From the NCBI RefSeq assembly GCF_963583255.1, contig NC_084807.1:17321072-17385071 (forward strand): a stretch of 64,000 bases of DNA, read 5' to 3'. Both the position numbers and the translations under genes were made by a program. This document shows, one piece after another, positions 23,201 through 35,559 of this stretch. The notes under the pieces were generated by a model that was not told where the DNA came from, did not search any database, and saw nothing but the letters and a program-made list of their open reading frames with translations. Source of the stretch: Pyrus communis (Eukaryota > Streptophyta > Magnoliopsida > Rosales > Rosaceae). Position 1 is the first letter of the stretch. Every line of letters begins with the position of its first letter.

Positions 23201-25036
23201 CCCCTGACAACCTTTAGACAACAATTTCTTTGCTCGCAAAGCCGAAATAACACCGTGTCTTACTCCACTCTGTTCACCCACAAAAGTAACCTCAGGTAAT
23301 CCAGGACGGTGAAACGTAACTACTTTCCCGTAACAATCAATGTTGGCACGATAGAAGTGCAACCAATCGTTGCCCAAAATCACATCAAAATCGACAATAT
23401 CTAACGGGATAAGATCAGCGGGCATAACTACACCCTCTATTATCACTGGACATCCTGGGTACATACAATCTACAACACATCTCTCTCCTCTAGGCATAGC
23501 GAATTCTAAATCGTACCCTAGAGGTGTGGGGCGAGGTTGCGTTACTTGAGCAAATGTATGAGAAATAACGGAATGTGTAGCTCCACAATCAATTAAGACT
23601 CTAGCAAAATAACCAAGAATGTTTAACGTACCCATTATCAAGTCCGGGTTGTTCTGAGCATCTTGCAGGGAAATATTGTGAATACGCCCTTGGCCCTGCT
23701 GTCGTCCGCCACGACCTCTGCTCGCTTGAACACCGCGACCTTGAGCTCCACGTCCCTGACTGGACTGACCCATCTGTCTCGAAGACCCTGCACTACTAGT
23801 AGCATTCTCATTCTGCTGATACTGTCCTCCTTGGTACCACTGAGAACCACCTATCGGAGCTGGAGGATACGGCATGTAGTTGCTGGGGTACGAGGGATAA
23901 CCACCTTGTGAATACGGGTCCTGGGGGTACTGATACGGTCCTGGAGCATAGGGAACAACATCACCCTGATAGTGATAGGCACCACCTCTACCTGTTTGAC
24001 CATAATTACTCGGACCCTGGATTTGCCGAATCGGTGCAGGTGGCGGCATAAAGGTCTGCGGCGGCTTCTGCTGCTGACTCTGGGGACAATTCACCGCTCT
24101 ATGTCCCACCTGTCCACACGTGAAACAATTACCGCTAATCTGCCTGCACTCGCCGAAGTGTCGGTTATTACACCTACGGCAAAATGGGGGTCGGTTTCGA
24201 CCACCATCACCTTGTCTCTGGCCTCGAGCACCTCCATAAAATCTACCTCCACGTCCTTGTCCAGAGGCACTGAAACCACCACTAGACGAACTCGAACTGG
24301 CACCACCCCTTTTAAAGTTCTGAGTTTGGCGAGGCCCAAGTGACACTTGACTTTTCCCCTTTTCATCTTTCCTTTCGTCACTGTCACTAGACATATTCTC
24401 TGAGTCCTCTATTCTCAACAGTATCTCATAGAACTCCTGGTAGGACTCACAGTGAGTAGTAGTGGCCATAGAACGCCATCTCTTTCTAGTGCCCAAGCGA
24501 AAACGACGAAGCATCTCCGCCGGATTACCAGCGACATCAGGATAGTAACGAGACAAATCAGTGAACTTACGATAGTACTCGTTAGCCGTCATCTTTCGCT
24601 GTTTCAATTCAGTGAATTCCTGTTTCTTACGGTCGATATACTCAGGGGGTACAAATCTCCTTTGAAACACGTCCTTGAAAACATTCCAATCGGTCCTCTG
24701 AGCTGGAGTCAACCTACGAAGTTCTTGCTCCCACCAAGCTGCAGACTCCATCTCCAGAAACCAAGAGGTTGTCTCAACCCACCTATCCATAGGAAGGTTC
24801 CCCTGGTTATGCAACACACGAAAAGTCTTCTCTATGTGTTCCAACCAACGTTCTGCGCCTTCGTGACCCTCATTACCTTTAAACTTATCCAACTTCAGGT
24901 TATACATAGTCTCCAGAGGAGTCCTCTGGGGAGGGCGCATCACTGTTTGAAGGGCTGTAGCAATCACTTCCCCCAACTGAGTAAGATCAGGAAAACTAGA
25001 CTCATCTGAGCGACGTGGTTCCCGACGAGGCGGCAT
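20240..25036 (-). CDS. Gag-Pol polyprotein of the Tekay/Del-type element (1598 aa, intact)
   Basis: A single open frame. ATG 25036 (MPPRREP) is chosen because the longer frame start at 25057 is TTG. Counting from there, the order is: retrotransposon Gag domain about 50-210, a CCHC zinc knuckle ([14 protein letters not shown]) near 305-320, aspartic protease (LIDCGATHS) near 485, reverse transcriptase with FIDDILVYS near 800, RNase H starting [10 protein letters not shown], integrase with the HHCC zinc finger and a DDE core ([15 protein letters not shown], then Glu in TDGQSE, 35 residues after the Asp), and a C-terminal chromodomain ([14 protein letters not shown]). The domain order and terminal chromodomain identify a Ty3/gypsy chromovirus of the Tekay/Del group; family chromodomains guide insertion to chromatin. 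No stop or frameshift is visible, so the copy may be functional. Confidence 0.97.
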   Translation of the reverse strand: MPPRREPRRSDESSFPDLTQLGEVIATALQTVMRPPQRTPLETMYNLKLDKFKGNEGHEGAERWLEHIEKTFRVLHNQGNLPMDRWVETTSWFLEMESAAWWEQELRRLTPAQRTDWNVFKDVFQRRFVPPEYIDRKKQEFTELKQRKMTANEYYRKFTDLSRYYPDVAGNPAEMLRRFRLGTRKRWRSMATTTHCESYQEFYEILLRIEDSENMSSDSDERKDEKGKSQVSLGPRQTQNFKRGGASSSSSSGGFSASGQGRGGRFYGGARGQRQGDGGRNRPPFCRRCNNRHFGECRQISGNCFTCGQVGHRAVNCPQSQQQKPPQTFMPPPAPIRQIQGPSNYGQTGRGGAYHYQGDVVPYAPGPYQYPQDPYSQGGYPSYPSNYMPYPPAPIGGSQWYQGGQYQQNENATSSAGSSRQMGQSSQGRGAQGRGVQASRGRGGRQQGQGRIHNISLQDAQNNPDLIMGTLNILGYFARVLIDCGATHSVISHTFAQVTQPRPTPLGYDLEFAMPRGERCVVDCMYPGCPVIIEGVVMPADLIPLDIVDFDVILGNDWLHFYRANIDCYGKVVTFHRPGLPEVTFVGEQSGVRHGVISALRAKKLLSKGCQGYLAHVVLEEAVPSRIEDVRVVRHFPDVFPEDLPGLPPDRDVDFTVELLPGTNPISLTPYRMAPAELRELKVQLQELVDKGFIQPSISPWGAPVLFVKKKDGTLRLCIDYRQLNRVTIKNRYPLPRIDDLFDQLRGACVFSKIDLRSGYYQLKISRDDVPKTAFRTRYGHYEFLVMPFGLTNAPAAFMDLMNRVFQPYLDRFVIVFIDDILVYSKSKAEHVRHLTLVLKRLREHQLYAKFSKCQFWLDQVAFLGHIISAQGILVDPQKVAAVESWEQPRTVTEVRSFIGLAGYYRRFVKDFSVIALPLTRLTRKDVKFEWNDKCEQSFQQLKHCLTNAPVLALPDDSGDFEVYSDASLNGLGCVLMQHGRVIAYASRQLKPHEMNYPTHDLELAAIIFALKLWRHYLYGEKCRIFTDHKSLQYLFTQKELNLRQRRWLELLSDYDCTIDYHPGRANVVADALSRKPHGRINALYASRIPLLVDLRATGVRLEAEDREVALLANFQVRPILVDRVLEAQVVDEQIQELIRARDQGRRRDLRVRDSDGMLMLEGRMFVPSNVELKKEILDEAHISAYAMHPGATKMYHTIRPFYYWPGIKREIAEYVSSCAVCQQVKAERKKPFGLLQPLPVPEWKWENITMDFVYKLPRTHNGFDGIWVIVDRLTKSAHFIPVREKYSLSRLAELFISKVVKYHGVPVSIVSDRDPRFTSKFWVAFQEALGTRLLYSTAYHPQTDGQSERTIQTLEDMLRASVLQFSDAWHQRLDLMEFAYNNSFHSSIGMAPFEALYGRSCRTPLCWSEVGERVLVGPEIVEETTQNVQVIRSNLKAAQDRQKSLADRHATDRTYEVGDWVFLKLSPWRGVVRFGKKGKLSPRYIGPYIVTERVGEVAYRLELPLELAKVHNVFHVSMLRHYVADSSHVIPPQPLEINPDLTYDEEPLTILDWKEKVLRNKTVNLVKVLWRNHSVEEATWETENRMRDLYPRLFFDR

Positions 25037-25098
25037 GATTCTGACAGAAGACACCAACTATTAGAATACTCACAAAGACACAGGACTGCTAAAACCTA

Positions 25099-25111
25099 GG
25101 CTCTGATACCA
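25099..25111 (-). promoter_or_regulatory. primer binding site (tRNA-Met type)
   Basis: The minus strand reads TGGTATCAGAGCC three bases after the 5' LTR end. TGGTATCAGAGC is the complement of the plant initiator tRNA-Met 3' end and the standard primer site for this group. Confidence 0.93.
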
Positions 25112-25114
25112 AGC

Positions 25115-27429
25115 TGACACACCCCGACCGAGATCAGGGCGTGCTGGCCGTCACGCGAAGGTGACGTAACCATGTGCGCGTGCGGAAGCTAATGAGAAGG
25201 TAATATAAAAGTACGAATAGTTAAAAACCTAATAACATACAAAGTACTAGTGTATGTGAGACACAATTCAGAGCAAGTCTACAACAGTCCAAAAGGAAAA
25301 GATACGACATATGTACACCCGAAGGTGACCCTACAATGGTGAGTGTCTGTCAGAAATTGCCGGGACGCCCTCTGGGGAAAACCACCGAACCTTCTAGACC
25401 ACTAGAACCTGGAGGGGCGCAAAAACAAAAGCGTGAGTGGGCAAAAACAAAGTTCTTTGAAAACTCTTTAGCAAAATACGTTCTAACCCCTCGCCGTAAA
25501 ACCTGTATACTTCCCAGAAAATGAACATATATACGTATGTATAGATATGTCAATCATGTTCCACATATGCCATTCATGCTCACAATATGCCATTCATGCT
25601 TGAGAATATGCCACAATAGAATCTCATAATAAATGTAAATGCTCAAGCGTAAATCACATCACAATATATAATCTGGCAGCCGGGAGTCACCTAACGTGAC
25701 ATGTACCGCTGCACCTAGAGCTCCACGCTCAACTCAATCACTGAATCTGCACACGAGTCGGAACCACCTAACGTGGTCTGTACGACAAGCTGGGTGTAAT
25801 ATATATGTATGCTCTAGTGCTACGATCACGTGAAGCTGTGCGATAAATCGCGGGTCACCTACAAGTCGGAACCACCTAATGTGGTCTGTACGACAGGCTT
25901 GCACCTAACTTGGATCCAAGACGAGCATGCGGTGCTGGTGAACATACACGTGAAGGCTGTGCCCTGGCCCTGGACGGGAGCACTAACACCGGGGGTGCAG
26001 ATTATGAGCTCTCTAAGCATTTCAACTACTATTGCATAATAAACAGGAATGCATAACCACCTGAATACCGCTTACCTGGCACTTACCTGTGCATCCACAG
26101 CACCAAATACACATGTATATATGTATGTATGTCACCAATAATACATGCAATGATGCGTAAACAATATTCAAATGATGCATGGCATAAAACATATAACCTT
26201 TTCTATTTAATTTCTGGGAATATAACTGTATATAGGTATATACGGAAAACAAAAGCCCACTCACTGATAATTAGAAGGGTCGTAGCCCCCCTGCCTCGAG
26301 TGTGTACGCTCGTCTTCGGAAAACGAATCACCTATACGCGACAAAGTTACGAAAACATTAATTTAAAAGCACCTAAGCAACTTCTCGTAATAACTTCTCA
26401 TACATTGCTCAAATTGGACAAATGAATATACCAATGTGATCTACACAACCTCAGGATCACACCCATAATTTTAGAAAAATTTTTGGACCACGCACGCGCC
26501 CCCACGCGCCTGACCCCGCACGGACCTACGCGCCCCCACGCGCGGCCCACGTGCACTGCACACTGACGGCGTCAGTTGACGCCGTCAGGAATATTCCGTT
26601 AACTGACGGAATATTCCGTCAAATCTAACCGGATTCTGTCACTGCCGTTAGGAATATTCCGTTAGACTTAACGGAATATTCTCCTTTCTTCTCCGGCGAA
26701 CCTCCGGCGCCGGCGACGGCGCCGGAAAACTGGGTAATTTTCAAACCTTGTTTTCTCCTTCGTTTTTCAACCAAATTTCACGTTCTTTATACCAAGATGA
26801 AGCCTAGGACTAGTAGAACAACGTTAGACTAGTTTTAAGGCCTAAAAATTAAAGAATCTCACCTGTCTTCAAGGTCAAAACTCGGCCAACTTTGCACAGG
26901 ACGATCCCGACGTCCAAACTCACCCAACGAACCACTCCGAGGCTCCTTGGGACCTCACAAACACATCTACAAGCTTAGAATCTCCTAAAACAAGCTAGAT
27001 TAGGTTTGCATGAACAGTGCAATAAACGGACCTCGTTGAAACGACGTGAAAACATCTATATTCTTACCTGAAAATGGCACCACTGGACTCCTCTCAGCTC
27101 CACGAACACGATGGTGGTCTTGGTTTCTTGTTTGGTGAAGATTTGAGTATGTTTGTATGTGTGGCCGTGTGTGTTGAAGGAAGAAGAAGAGAGGAACTCG
27201 GGGAGAGTGAGAGAGAGAGAGAGAAAGAAAGAAAGGAGAGACAGAGAAGAGACAGGAATGAGGGAAAAGAGGGAGGGAATCCCGGGAGAGTGAAACGAGG
27301 TGTATGAGTGTGTGTGTGGTCCTACACACCACACCATACTACACAAAACTAATCTGATAAAAACGAATTAGGGGGTAAAATCGTAATTTCCCATGTACGT
27401 TAAAATGAAATTTGGGACGGGATGTTACA
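25115..27429 (-). repeat. 5' LTR of the nested Tekay/Del element
   Basis: Same length (2315 bp) as the LTR at 17870 and, as far as I compared by eye, identical except at 25160. The promoter TATAAAG is at 26785-26791 on the minus strand. It abuts the primer binding site. Confidence 0.96.
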
Positions 27430-29569
27430 TTTCAACCCATGTATTTTTCGTTCATTCACGTGCACACATCGTGACAGATTTGATGAATATCCATCTGGGA
27501 CCCGAATAGTAGACAATACTTTACAAAACGCAGTTTTTTCTTCTCTTTTCAATGTGAACAATGCTGGAGGTCGAAATGTTCTATTTCCTTCTCTACGTGG
27601 GTGTTGACTATGTCTTATGTTCAAGAATTCAAGATCTGCACGTGCCGCCAATCCATCTTTAGACTTTTCTATATCTAGCAATGTTCCTACCACACTGTCA
27701 TATATATTCTTCTCGATATGCATAACATCAAGATTGTGTCTAATCAAGAGATGCCTCCAATAAGGTAGTTCATAAAAAATCGATTTCTTCTTCCACTGAC
27801 TGTTACTACTTGTACTGCTCGAAGCTCTTCTTCTGCGTTGCCCAACTGAAGCATCCTTGTTTGGTTTTCCAAAAGTAAATCTCAATGTAGAAAGTTCTTC
27901 GAGACATTGTAAACCAGTCCACTGCCTTGGTGCAGTACGATGCTCTCGACGACCATTAAAAGTGATGGTTTGCCTTCGAAACCTATGATTATCTTCAAGA
28001 AATCGTCGATGCCCCATATAACAAATCTTGCGACTCGCTGGCAAGTAAATAGATTCTTTATCATGCATGCAATGTGGACAAGCTTTATAACCATGTGTAC
28101 TCCATCCTGACAACATTCCATAAGCCGGAAAATCACTTATGGTCCATAACACGGCAGCCTTCATCGTAAAACTTTGGTTGGAAAACGCATCATAAGTGGG
28201 AATGCCCACCTCCCACAACTCATTCAGCTCGTCAATCAATGGACGCATGTATACATCAATCTCTTTACCAGGACTGCGCGGTCCTGGTATTAACAAAGAC
28301 AATAACAAATTTGGTTGCTTCATGCACATCCAAGGTGGCAAATTATAAACAGAAAGCACCACAGGCCATGTGCTATGATCATTCCTCATTTTCCCAAAAG
28401 GATTAAATCCATCACTGGCTAACCCTAATCGGACATTTCGAATTTCTGACGCAAAATCCGGATATAAATTATCCAAATGCTTCCATGCGGGAGAATCTGA
28501 AGGATGTCTCATAAACTCATCCTTAGGACATTCAGTTGCATGTCATCTCATATGTTCAGCCATATGCTTCGACATAAAAAAGCGTTGCAATCGTGGTTTT
28601 AAAGGAAAATACCACATAACCTTAGCTGCGACCTTTTTCCTCGAGCTATCCTCTGCATTGGTAATTTTATATCTTGATTTACCACAAACTGAGCACACGG
28701 TCAAATCTGAAGTATCTTTCCAATAGATCATGCAATCATTGGGACATGCATCAATTTTCACATACGACAGCCCCAAGTCATTTATAAGTTTTTTTGCTTT
28801 ATAACAGGATTCAGGCAAACAATCCCCTTCAGGCAACATTCTTTTAATTAACTCCAGTAAAGTGGTGAAGATCTCGTCAGGCATTCCCGCTAAACACTTG
28901 ATCTGATACAATCTTACAACTGCTTCCAATTTCTTAAACTCCTTACAACCTGGCCACAAATCTTGATCTGCCTCTTCAAGCAACTTAAAAAAAGTCTGCA
29001 CCTCTTCTGGACGCCCTTCCCCAATAGGGGGTTCAGTAGATGGCCCAACACCTTCTTCTGTTAATGGTTGGACAAATACATCATTAAGAAAATCATGCAT
29101 GCCAATCACCTCATCTCCTGTTTCTTCTTCTCCAATTCCCACATTTTGCTCTCCAATGTTTTGCTCGCCATGATGTCGCCAACAAGCGTTTTTATAATCT
29201 TTATCCATATCATACAATATGAGATGTTCAACAATGGTGTTCCTAACAAAAGAATATCGATTACAACATCTTTTGCAAGGACATCTAAACTTATCAGGAC
29301 CAACACCATTTGCAACTGCTTGATCCAAAAACAAATTAATTCCAGTTGTATACGCTTCAAAATTTCGGGGTATTGTCAACCAACTCTTGTCCATATTTTA
29401 CCACTTTACGAAGGTAAAATATTATGTTGACACTAAGATGCCTACAATCTTTCAATCCCTATCATGTAGGCATAACTATCAAAATTTTCAATTTCTATCT
29501 TTCACCCCTCGAACTCTATCACGATTGCAATCTTTTAATTTTCAACACCTATTATAGTAAAAGCAAATT

Positions 29570-30730
29570 AAAATAACAACAAAAAGTTGTCAAAATTATG
29601 CTCATCTAATCCATTCTAATAAATAACAACCAAAAGTTATCAAACTTATCAAAATAACAACAAATTCAAATAACAATTAGAGTGCAAAAAAAATTAATTA
29701 ATATATTCTTATATTCCTAAATATTATAAGTTTAGGTTATATTCTTATATGAAAGGTTATATTCTTATATGAAAGGATATTCTTATATTATAAGTTTAGG
29801 TTATATTCTTATGAAAGGTTATATTTTTATATTCCTAAATATTATAAGTTTAGCTTATATTCTTATTAGAGTGCAAAAAAAAAAAAAAATAACATAATAT
29901 ATTATAATATTACTCAATATTATAAGTTTATGTTATATTTAATATTGTTAATTTAACATAAATGCATATAAATATTATTCATTCCATCTTCTCATAACAA
30001 TTCAAATTATGTTCATCTAATCCATTCTAGTAAATAACAACAAAAAATTATCAAAATAACAACAAATTAAAATAACAATTAGAGTGCAAAAAAAAAAAAA
30101 TAATTAACATAATATATTCTTATATTACTCAATATTATAAGTTTATGTTATATTTAATATTGTTAATTTAACATAAATGCTTATAAATATTATTCATTCC
30201 ATCTTCTCATACCAATTCAAATTATGTTCATCTAATCCATTCTAGTAAATAACAACAAAAAATTATCAAAATAACAACAAATTAAAATAACAATTAGAGT
30301 GCAAAAAAAAAAAAATTAACATATTGTATTCTTATATTACTCAATATTATAAGTTTATGTTATATTTAATATTGTTAATTTAACATAAATGCTTATAAAT
30401 ATTATTCATTCCATTTTCTCATAACAATTCAAATTATGTTCATCTAATCCATTCTAGTAAATAACAACAAAATATTATCAAAATAACACCAAATTAAAAT
30501 AACACTTAGAGTGCAAAAAAAAAAAATTAACATAATATATTCTTATATTACTCAATATTATAAGTTTATGTTATATTTAATATTGTTAATTTAACATAAA
30601 TGCTTATAAATATTATTCATTCCATTTTCTCATAACAATTCAAATTATGTTCATCTAATTCATTCTAGTAAATAACAACAAAAAATTATCAAAATAACAA
30701 CAAATTAAAATAACAATTAGAGTGACAAAA
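29570..30730 (+). repeat. AT-rich tandem array, ~212-bp unit, about 4-5 copies
   Basis: Units are marked by ATTAGAGTGC followed by a run of A, near 30082, 30296, 30509 and 30720, with more degenerate copies at 29680 and 29866. Each unit also contains TAAGTTTATGTTATATTTAA and TTCATCTAATCCATTCTAG. The array lies upstream of the TNP2-like ATG. Inverted copies lie at 13540-13850. Confidence 0.88.
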
Positions 30731-31204
30731 TTAATTAATTCGACTAAATTTTTATTAATTTAACAAAAATAGTAGAATTTTATCTAAGTGCTTAAATTAT
30801 AATTTTTAAATAAATAAACTTGTGTATTATACAATTTAAAAATTAAAGAAGTTAGGGATACAAACCTGATTTGTTGAAGAATTTCGACGTCAACAATTCT
30901 TTATGTACTCAACCAACTCCAATAACTTTCCTACAAAAATAAATTGTAACTAAAAATTAAACAAGAAAAACTTACTGTTGTGAAAATAAAAATATTATAA
31001 GCAAGAAAAACTTACTGTTGTGAAGAGGAACAAATGAATTTTGAAAACCAAAGGAGAAAGCTGAAAGAGAGAACAGAGGAACAAATGAAGTTTGCAAACC
31101 AAAGGAGATAGCTGAAAGAGGAACACGGGAGACTTTGTAAAAATTGGAAGAACGAATAAGAAAAGTGCAAGAGAAGAAAAAGAAAACACGGGGGAGAGGG
31201 TATA

Positions 31205-31577
31205 AAGAGCAACAATGTGTCGCTTACAACCGACACTGGTTTTCAAAATATATGTCGCTCAAAACCGACGCAAGATTTAAAATATTAAAAACAAGAATTA
31301 GTGTCGCCTAGAAGCGACACTAATAGTTTATGTCGCTTAAAAGCGACACTATTTTATTTAAAGCGACGCCATTGCTTAAAAATATTAAAATATATGTCGA
31401 TTATAAGCGACACTAAATTTTTACGTCGGTTTAAAAGCGACATAGAAATTTTATGACGCTTATAAGCGACACTAAATACGACGTCATCTTCACTGAGTGT
31501 CGCAAATCTCTTTTTCGCCACTATATAATATTAAAGCGACGCAAGAAGTGACACTATTAGGTCCTTTTGTAGTAGTG
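31205..31577. repeat. CACTA-1 right terminal and subterminal repeat zone
   Basis: About ten GTCGCTTAAAAGCGACAC-type motifs in both orientations lead to the terminal TTGTAGTAGTG at 31577. They match the left end in motif. This zone lies upstream of the TNP2-like gene and probably also holds its promoter. Confidence 0.9.
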
Positions 31578-31617
31578 TGTCTCTGCATTTGGGACCATCG
31601 GCCAATGTCATTAAAAA

Positions 31618-31790
31618 AAAAAGAAGCTTTAACGAAAAACTCCTGATACTGTTCATCTTAACGAAAAATCATATTTTTACACTAAAAAGTCAATCATGGT
31701 ACTATTCACTTTACCCTTTATTTTGTCTTTATTGTTAAAACTCAAAGTTTTCAAGCTATTTTCATTAGTTTTCCTTAAAAAAAAAAAAAT
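31618..31790 (-). repeat. dispersed repeat resembling a common apple/pear MITE-like sequence
   Basis: The stretch with TTAACGAAAAACTCC, TTTTTACACTAAAAAGTCAA and GTACTATTCACTTTACCC resembles a short repeat I recall as very frequent in Maleae genomes. It lies 40 bases outside CACTA-1. Class and exact ends are not determined from this copy. Confidence 0.4.
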
Positions 31791-34488
31791 GCTTGCATGT
31801 TAGGGTAGGCATTTTCTACAAGAAAAAAAAAAATAATGTAACTATTTATAAAATTAAATTAAAATCCGCACATGCTATTTATGTGATCGGTTTTATGAGG
31901 GTGATGTCGTATGTAAGAGTTGTATCTTGTATGCTATAAAAGTTCCTTCGCTAGGTCACACAATGCAGTTTAGCAATATACAGAACGAAAAAAATTAGTG
32001 AACCAGACACATTTTGATGGCAAACATTGTTGTGCAACAAAGTTTTTCAACATAACAATCAAACTTATGATGATGTGCAAGTTTGGCGACGGATATTTCA
32101 TTCTTCATAAAGAATAATATTTCTCTTCAAGTAAAGGATAGTTTAAGGACTCAAGTTTGGCGATGGATATTTCATTCTTCATAAACAATAATATTTCTCA
32201 TCAAGTAAAGGATAGTTTAAGGACTCGTATAATGTTAAATCTAAAACAATAAGGATTCGAACTTGAGTGGAAAGAAGCAAAAGTGTACTGCTCTAGCCAA
32301 TTGTCATAATTAACATTTGCTCGGTAACAAATTAGGTCAACTAAGTAAATATAATTAAAGTATGAATACCTTAATTCATTCCAACGAAAAACAAAAATTT
32401 GTGCTATTTTTTTTTATTATTTTAACATAATAATATTATAAACTGCTCTAATTTACGAAAAAAAAAAAAATATTCAACCTAAACACTGCCTTTGCAGCTC
32501 ATCTAGACTTGCCATGTATTTGACTTTGTGGAGAAGAAAATTGTGTCCCAAGAAATTAAATGCAGGAAGCATAGAGGACACAGAATTCCGTTGGGGGTTT
32601 GATGATCAGTCCCAGCAAATATTAATAATATCTTAAGGGCGGTGGTTGGAGTTGGTGAAGTCTTAAAGGGGTTAATGTTTCCCAAAAAAAAAAAAAAAAA
32701 AAAAAAAAGGGGTTAAATGATTATTTCATCTCTGCTTTTTATTGGTGGCCATGCTTTCCCATTCATGTTTGTTCCATCTATCTTATCAATCCGTCTCAAC
32801 TTCTGTGATTGCGTGCAAGGTTTTAATTTTAGGACTTGTTTGGTTGCCTAGAAAAGTTTTGCTACCTTATATTATGTGTAAGATGTTGTTAAATTCATTG
32901 TTTATAAGGAAAACCATCCATTAGGTTAAGGATAATACTTGCATATTCTCATGTGGTGATGCACATATATCGTATTCTGTATTTACGAATGATGTAGCTT
33001 GATTGAATAAAATTAACAATCGAAATCCTTAGGTTAATAGCGATTGCCAATACATGATATTTTCAGCTATATGAAAGTAAATGATAAGCTCATTTGATTT
33101 CCCATCTGTTTCTGGTCATTTATTTTCTTATTTTCTTATGGGCATACAAAAAGAAAAAAGTTTCTTTATTATTTTAAAGAGCATCTTTGGGACTACCTCT
33201 AAAACTGTTAAATAAATCGCTTACAAGTATAAGTACTTCATATGAAAGCAATCTCAAACGAGCCGTTATTCTCTTCTATCTTTTTGTTTGAGTATATCGT
33301 TTATCACTCACCAGTAATATTTTCCTTTTTCTAGAAAAAAATATTCTTTTGTCAAATAATGAAAAATGTTAGAATTGTTGATAGAAGTTGATTGTTATTA
33401 AATGTGTTATTTATTAGCTGCTATGCTTTGGTGGGAGTTGATTGAGGTAGAAGGTGACCGCGTTGAACTAAACATTGACTAAACAATTGTGTTTCTAGAA
33501 CCTTTAATATCAAACACAGTTAAAACACCTCAACAACTTTTTAATCGAAATCAACGGTGGAGATGACTTTTATGACCAATGAGAGTCAAATACTGATAGT
33601 GGGTGTAGGATTAAACGGAACTTGCGCTCATTCACGTGTAGGCGACTGATCATATGATAGCTCGAGGTGCTACAAGTTCAGTAGTTACTAGTTAGTTTGC
33701 CCAACAATGTTGACAGAGATTTTTATGATAGGCTGAGCAGCCTTTCACCCGGGATGCATACTATATACACATTCAAGAGTAGCTGGATTCTTTCCGTCAT
33801 TTAAAGCCATTCACCATGTGAGGCTTACATCGACACCAATGTGACATTATCTCAAGCCTATCATCCAAAGTCATGTGCTTTAACGCATGGCATCACATGA
33901 TTGGTTTGGTAAACAGCCACCTCGGCGTCCCCATTGGATGCTATCACGCAAGTTCTCCATTGAAGTGTTCTACATTGTCCCTTCTTTACTAGCATACGTA
34001 TTCTTCCATCTTCAACAAGTTTGGATGCAAGTCTGATAAATTAAATATGGTATGATTGATAACTAAGGATTTATACAAAATGAAACTGAAGCTCTATAAG
34101 AATTGAATTGCCCACACCGCTAGTTTAATTAGAAAGAGAAGTATCGCTAGACCTAGAGTTGTTAGTCGCACCTTAAAACCAAGAGGTTAGACATTTCAAA
34201 CGCTGGAAATAACTATTATCGAGTAAGGCCTTACAAAAGAAGTTGCAAGTGAGCAGAAGGAAAAGCAGTTCATAAAAATACACAAATCGGAAAATGTAAC
34301 AATCATATAACGTGATCTTCACAAATGTATAGCATTTCATCAACCTTCAATAAATGGATGCGAAAGAAAACTATTTAAGAATCCTTTGCAATGCACTTGT
34401 CTAATACTTGATCAAAAGCTAAAGTCAATCAGTAAGAAATCTCAAGAACTAACGGACCAAAATTATTATCAAAAGATGGCACTTTAAG
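31791..34488. other. 2.7-kb stretch without a recognised gene
   Basis: AT-rich, with only small unconvincing ORFs. A 74-base tandem duplication lies at 32078-32225 (unit starting CAAGTTTGGCGA). A run of A lies near 32682-32708. The proximal part probably includes the 3' UTR of the mS23-like gene. No terminal inverted repeats or domains were recognised. Confidence 0.5.
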
Positions 34489-35496
34489 TTACCAGGAACC
34501 TCCTCCTCCTCTGGATCTCTCCTGCGCTTCAGCTACCTTCTCCTCTTGCAATTTCCTTACAAGTTGAATAATTTTGGGATTGTAGAAGCGGTCGCGAACA
34601 TACTTCTTCTCCTCAGCTTGTATTTCCTTGATAGCGCTGGGATATGGGTTGGGAGGAGGCCTCTTCCCTTGAAGGCGTGCAATTTTCTTCAAGCGGGAAT
34701 ATGCCTTCTTCTTCTCTTTTCTCTCCATCCGGTATTCCATCTAGAAGACAATATGAAACAAACGTGAGAAAAAACTTAGAAAGCACATACATACGGGGAC
34801 AGGAAATCCAAATACATACATCGGCTACTGCCATTGCTTCTTCCTCAGAAACCCCTTGCCCTTTCAACTCAAGTACCCGCAAACCAAATATACGGGCTGG
34901 TGGAGGATCAAAAGAAGAAATCCTGTTCAAGCATAATGGATAAGTTAATGCATCTTGCGTTTTCTCATAAGAAGTTAATATGTCTTCCGGGTTCATACAA
35001 CACACTCAATCCTGAATTACTAACCACATCTATTAGCCAAGGATAAACTCATAACAAGACCCAATTGTTATTTGTAACGAGAGCAAAACTCATATGCTCA
35101 CACACTGGATGGTAAACAGCATACGAAATGGGATGTAAATGAACACCGAGTATTGGCATTGCAACAGAATACAAAGATAAATCATACTTTATGGCATCTT
35201 CATGTTTGGAATCTGGATGCTTTTGGAAAAACTTCTTTATGTAAACATCCTCTGGGAGAGTGATTTTCTGAATTGCATTTGCACGAGGAAATGTTACAGG
35301 CGGTGCCCTGAAAAAACCACAATACATTATGTTGTTAACAACTAAATAAAAAGAAAAGGCATTCCAAGAACAAAAGAATAGCGAGAAAGAGAGAGACAAA
35401 CTTTTCCATGGCTTTGAGCCAAACAGGCTCGACCTTGGCTAGGCCCTTCACCAGCTTTCTAGTTCTCGTAAGTAAATCTCCTTTCATGAACGACAT
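34489..35496 (-). CDS. mitochondrial small-subunit ribosomal protein, probably mS23
   Basis: Four coding exons: 35496-35402, 35307-35188, 34922-34820 and 34740-34489. All introns have GT/AG ends with consistent phase, giving 189 residues. ATG 35496 (MSFMKGDLLTRTRKL) is chosen by family resemblance; the frame continues upstream without a better start. Features are a basic N-terminus, the block SFDPPPARIFGLRVLELKGQ followed by GVSEEEAMAVAD (characteristic of the fungal Rsm25/plant mS23 group), and a Lys/Arg-rich C-terminal half with GKRPPPNPYPSAIKEIQAEE. The protein would be part of the mitoribosome small subunit. A likely noncoding first exon ends at 36634 (CCAG then GTAACA on the minus strand). 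The family call is from recalled sequence; a generic mitoribosomal protein is the alternative. Confidence 0.75.
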
Positions 35497-35559
35497 AGTT
35501 GCCTCCCCTTGGGGATCTCCAAGCAATGATTTTTCCTTTTTTTTTTTTCTACCTAGAAA

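Larger units (their letters stand above)
17870..27429 (-). mobile_element. complete Ty3/gypsy retrotransposon of Tekay/Del type (chromovirus), nested in CACTA-1
   Basis: Two 2315-bp LTRs (17870-20184 and 25115-27429) flank a 4.9-kb interior. A 5-base target duplication TTTCA is present at 17865-17869 and 27430-27434. The element is on the minus strand, so 25115-27429 is its 5' LTR. The primer site for tRNA-Met lies at 25099-25111 and a polypurine tract at about 20185-20199. One uninterrupted Gag-Pol frame with a terminal chromodomain fills the interior. All parts needed for autonomous transposition appear present. I found one LTR difference by eye (T at 17915 against G at 25160). Confidence 0.97.
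16174..29394 (-). pseudogene. CACTA-1 TNP2-like transposase, interrupted by nonsense codon and nested retrotransposon
   Basis: Exon 1 runs from ATG 29394 to 27435 and resumes at 17869-17563 after the nested element. Further exons are 17471-17163, 17074-16969 and 16866-16174, all with GT/AG ends and consistent phase. Domains in order are the transposase-associated N-terminus (MDKSWLTIPR, with CPCKRCCN), the TNP2 transposase core (LASDGFNPFG, RHNLDVMHIEKNI), a DUF4218 region (MKSHDCHVLMQQLLP, FPPAFFDIMVHL, YRWMYPIER) and a C-terminal DUF4216 region (CGVFVPANVPG). Two lesions are seen. A TGA at 28543-28545 sits where the intact copy in CACTA-2 has TGG (Trp) in the same motif. The Ty3/gypsy element splits the frame between HGLK and MKSHDC. 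The ancestral role was cutting and pasting CACTA ends. Confidence 0.93.
9852..31577 (-). mobile_element. CACTA-1: complete CACTA (En/Spm-type) transposon with nested retrotransposon
   Basis: The left end CACTACTACAA at 9852 matches in inverted form the right end TTGTAGTAGTG finishing at 31577. A 3-base duplication TGT flanks both ends (9849-9851 and 31578-31580), as expected for CACTA elements. Terminal zones carry many copies of a GTCGCTTTAAAGCGACA-type motif. Both genes are on the minus strand: TNP2-like (29394 to 16174) and TNPA-like (12660 to 10675). The element is 21.7 kb as it stands and about 12.2 kb without the nested Ty3/gypsy element and its 5-base duplication. The transposase is disrupted, so this copy cannot be autonomous now, although its ends look intact and could be mobilised in trans. 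Confidence 0.95.

Noticed and set aside
20240..25057. Gag-Pol start at 25057
   Set aside because: The codon there is TTG. The first ATG, at 25036, starts the family-typical MPPRR sequence.
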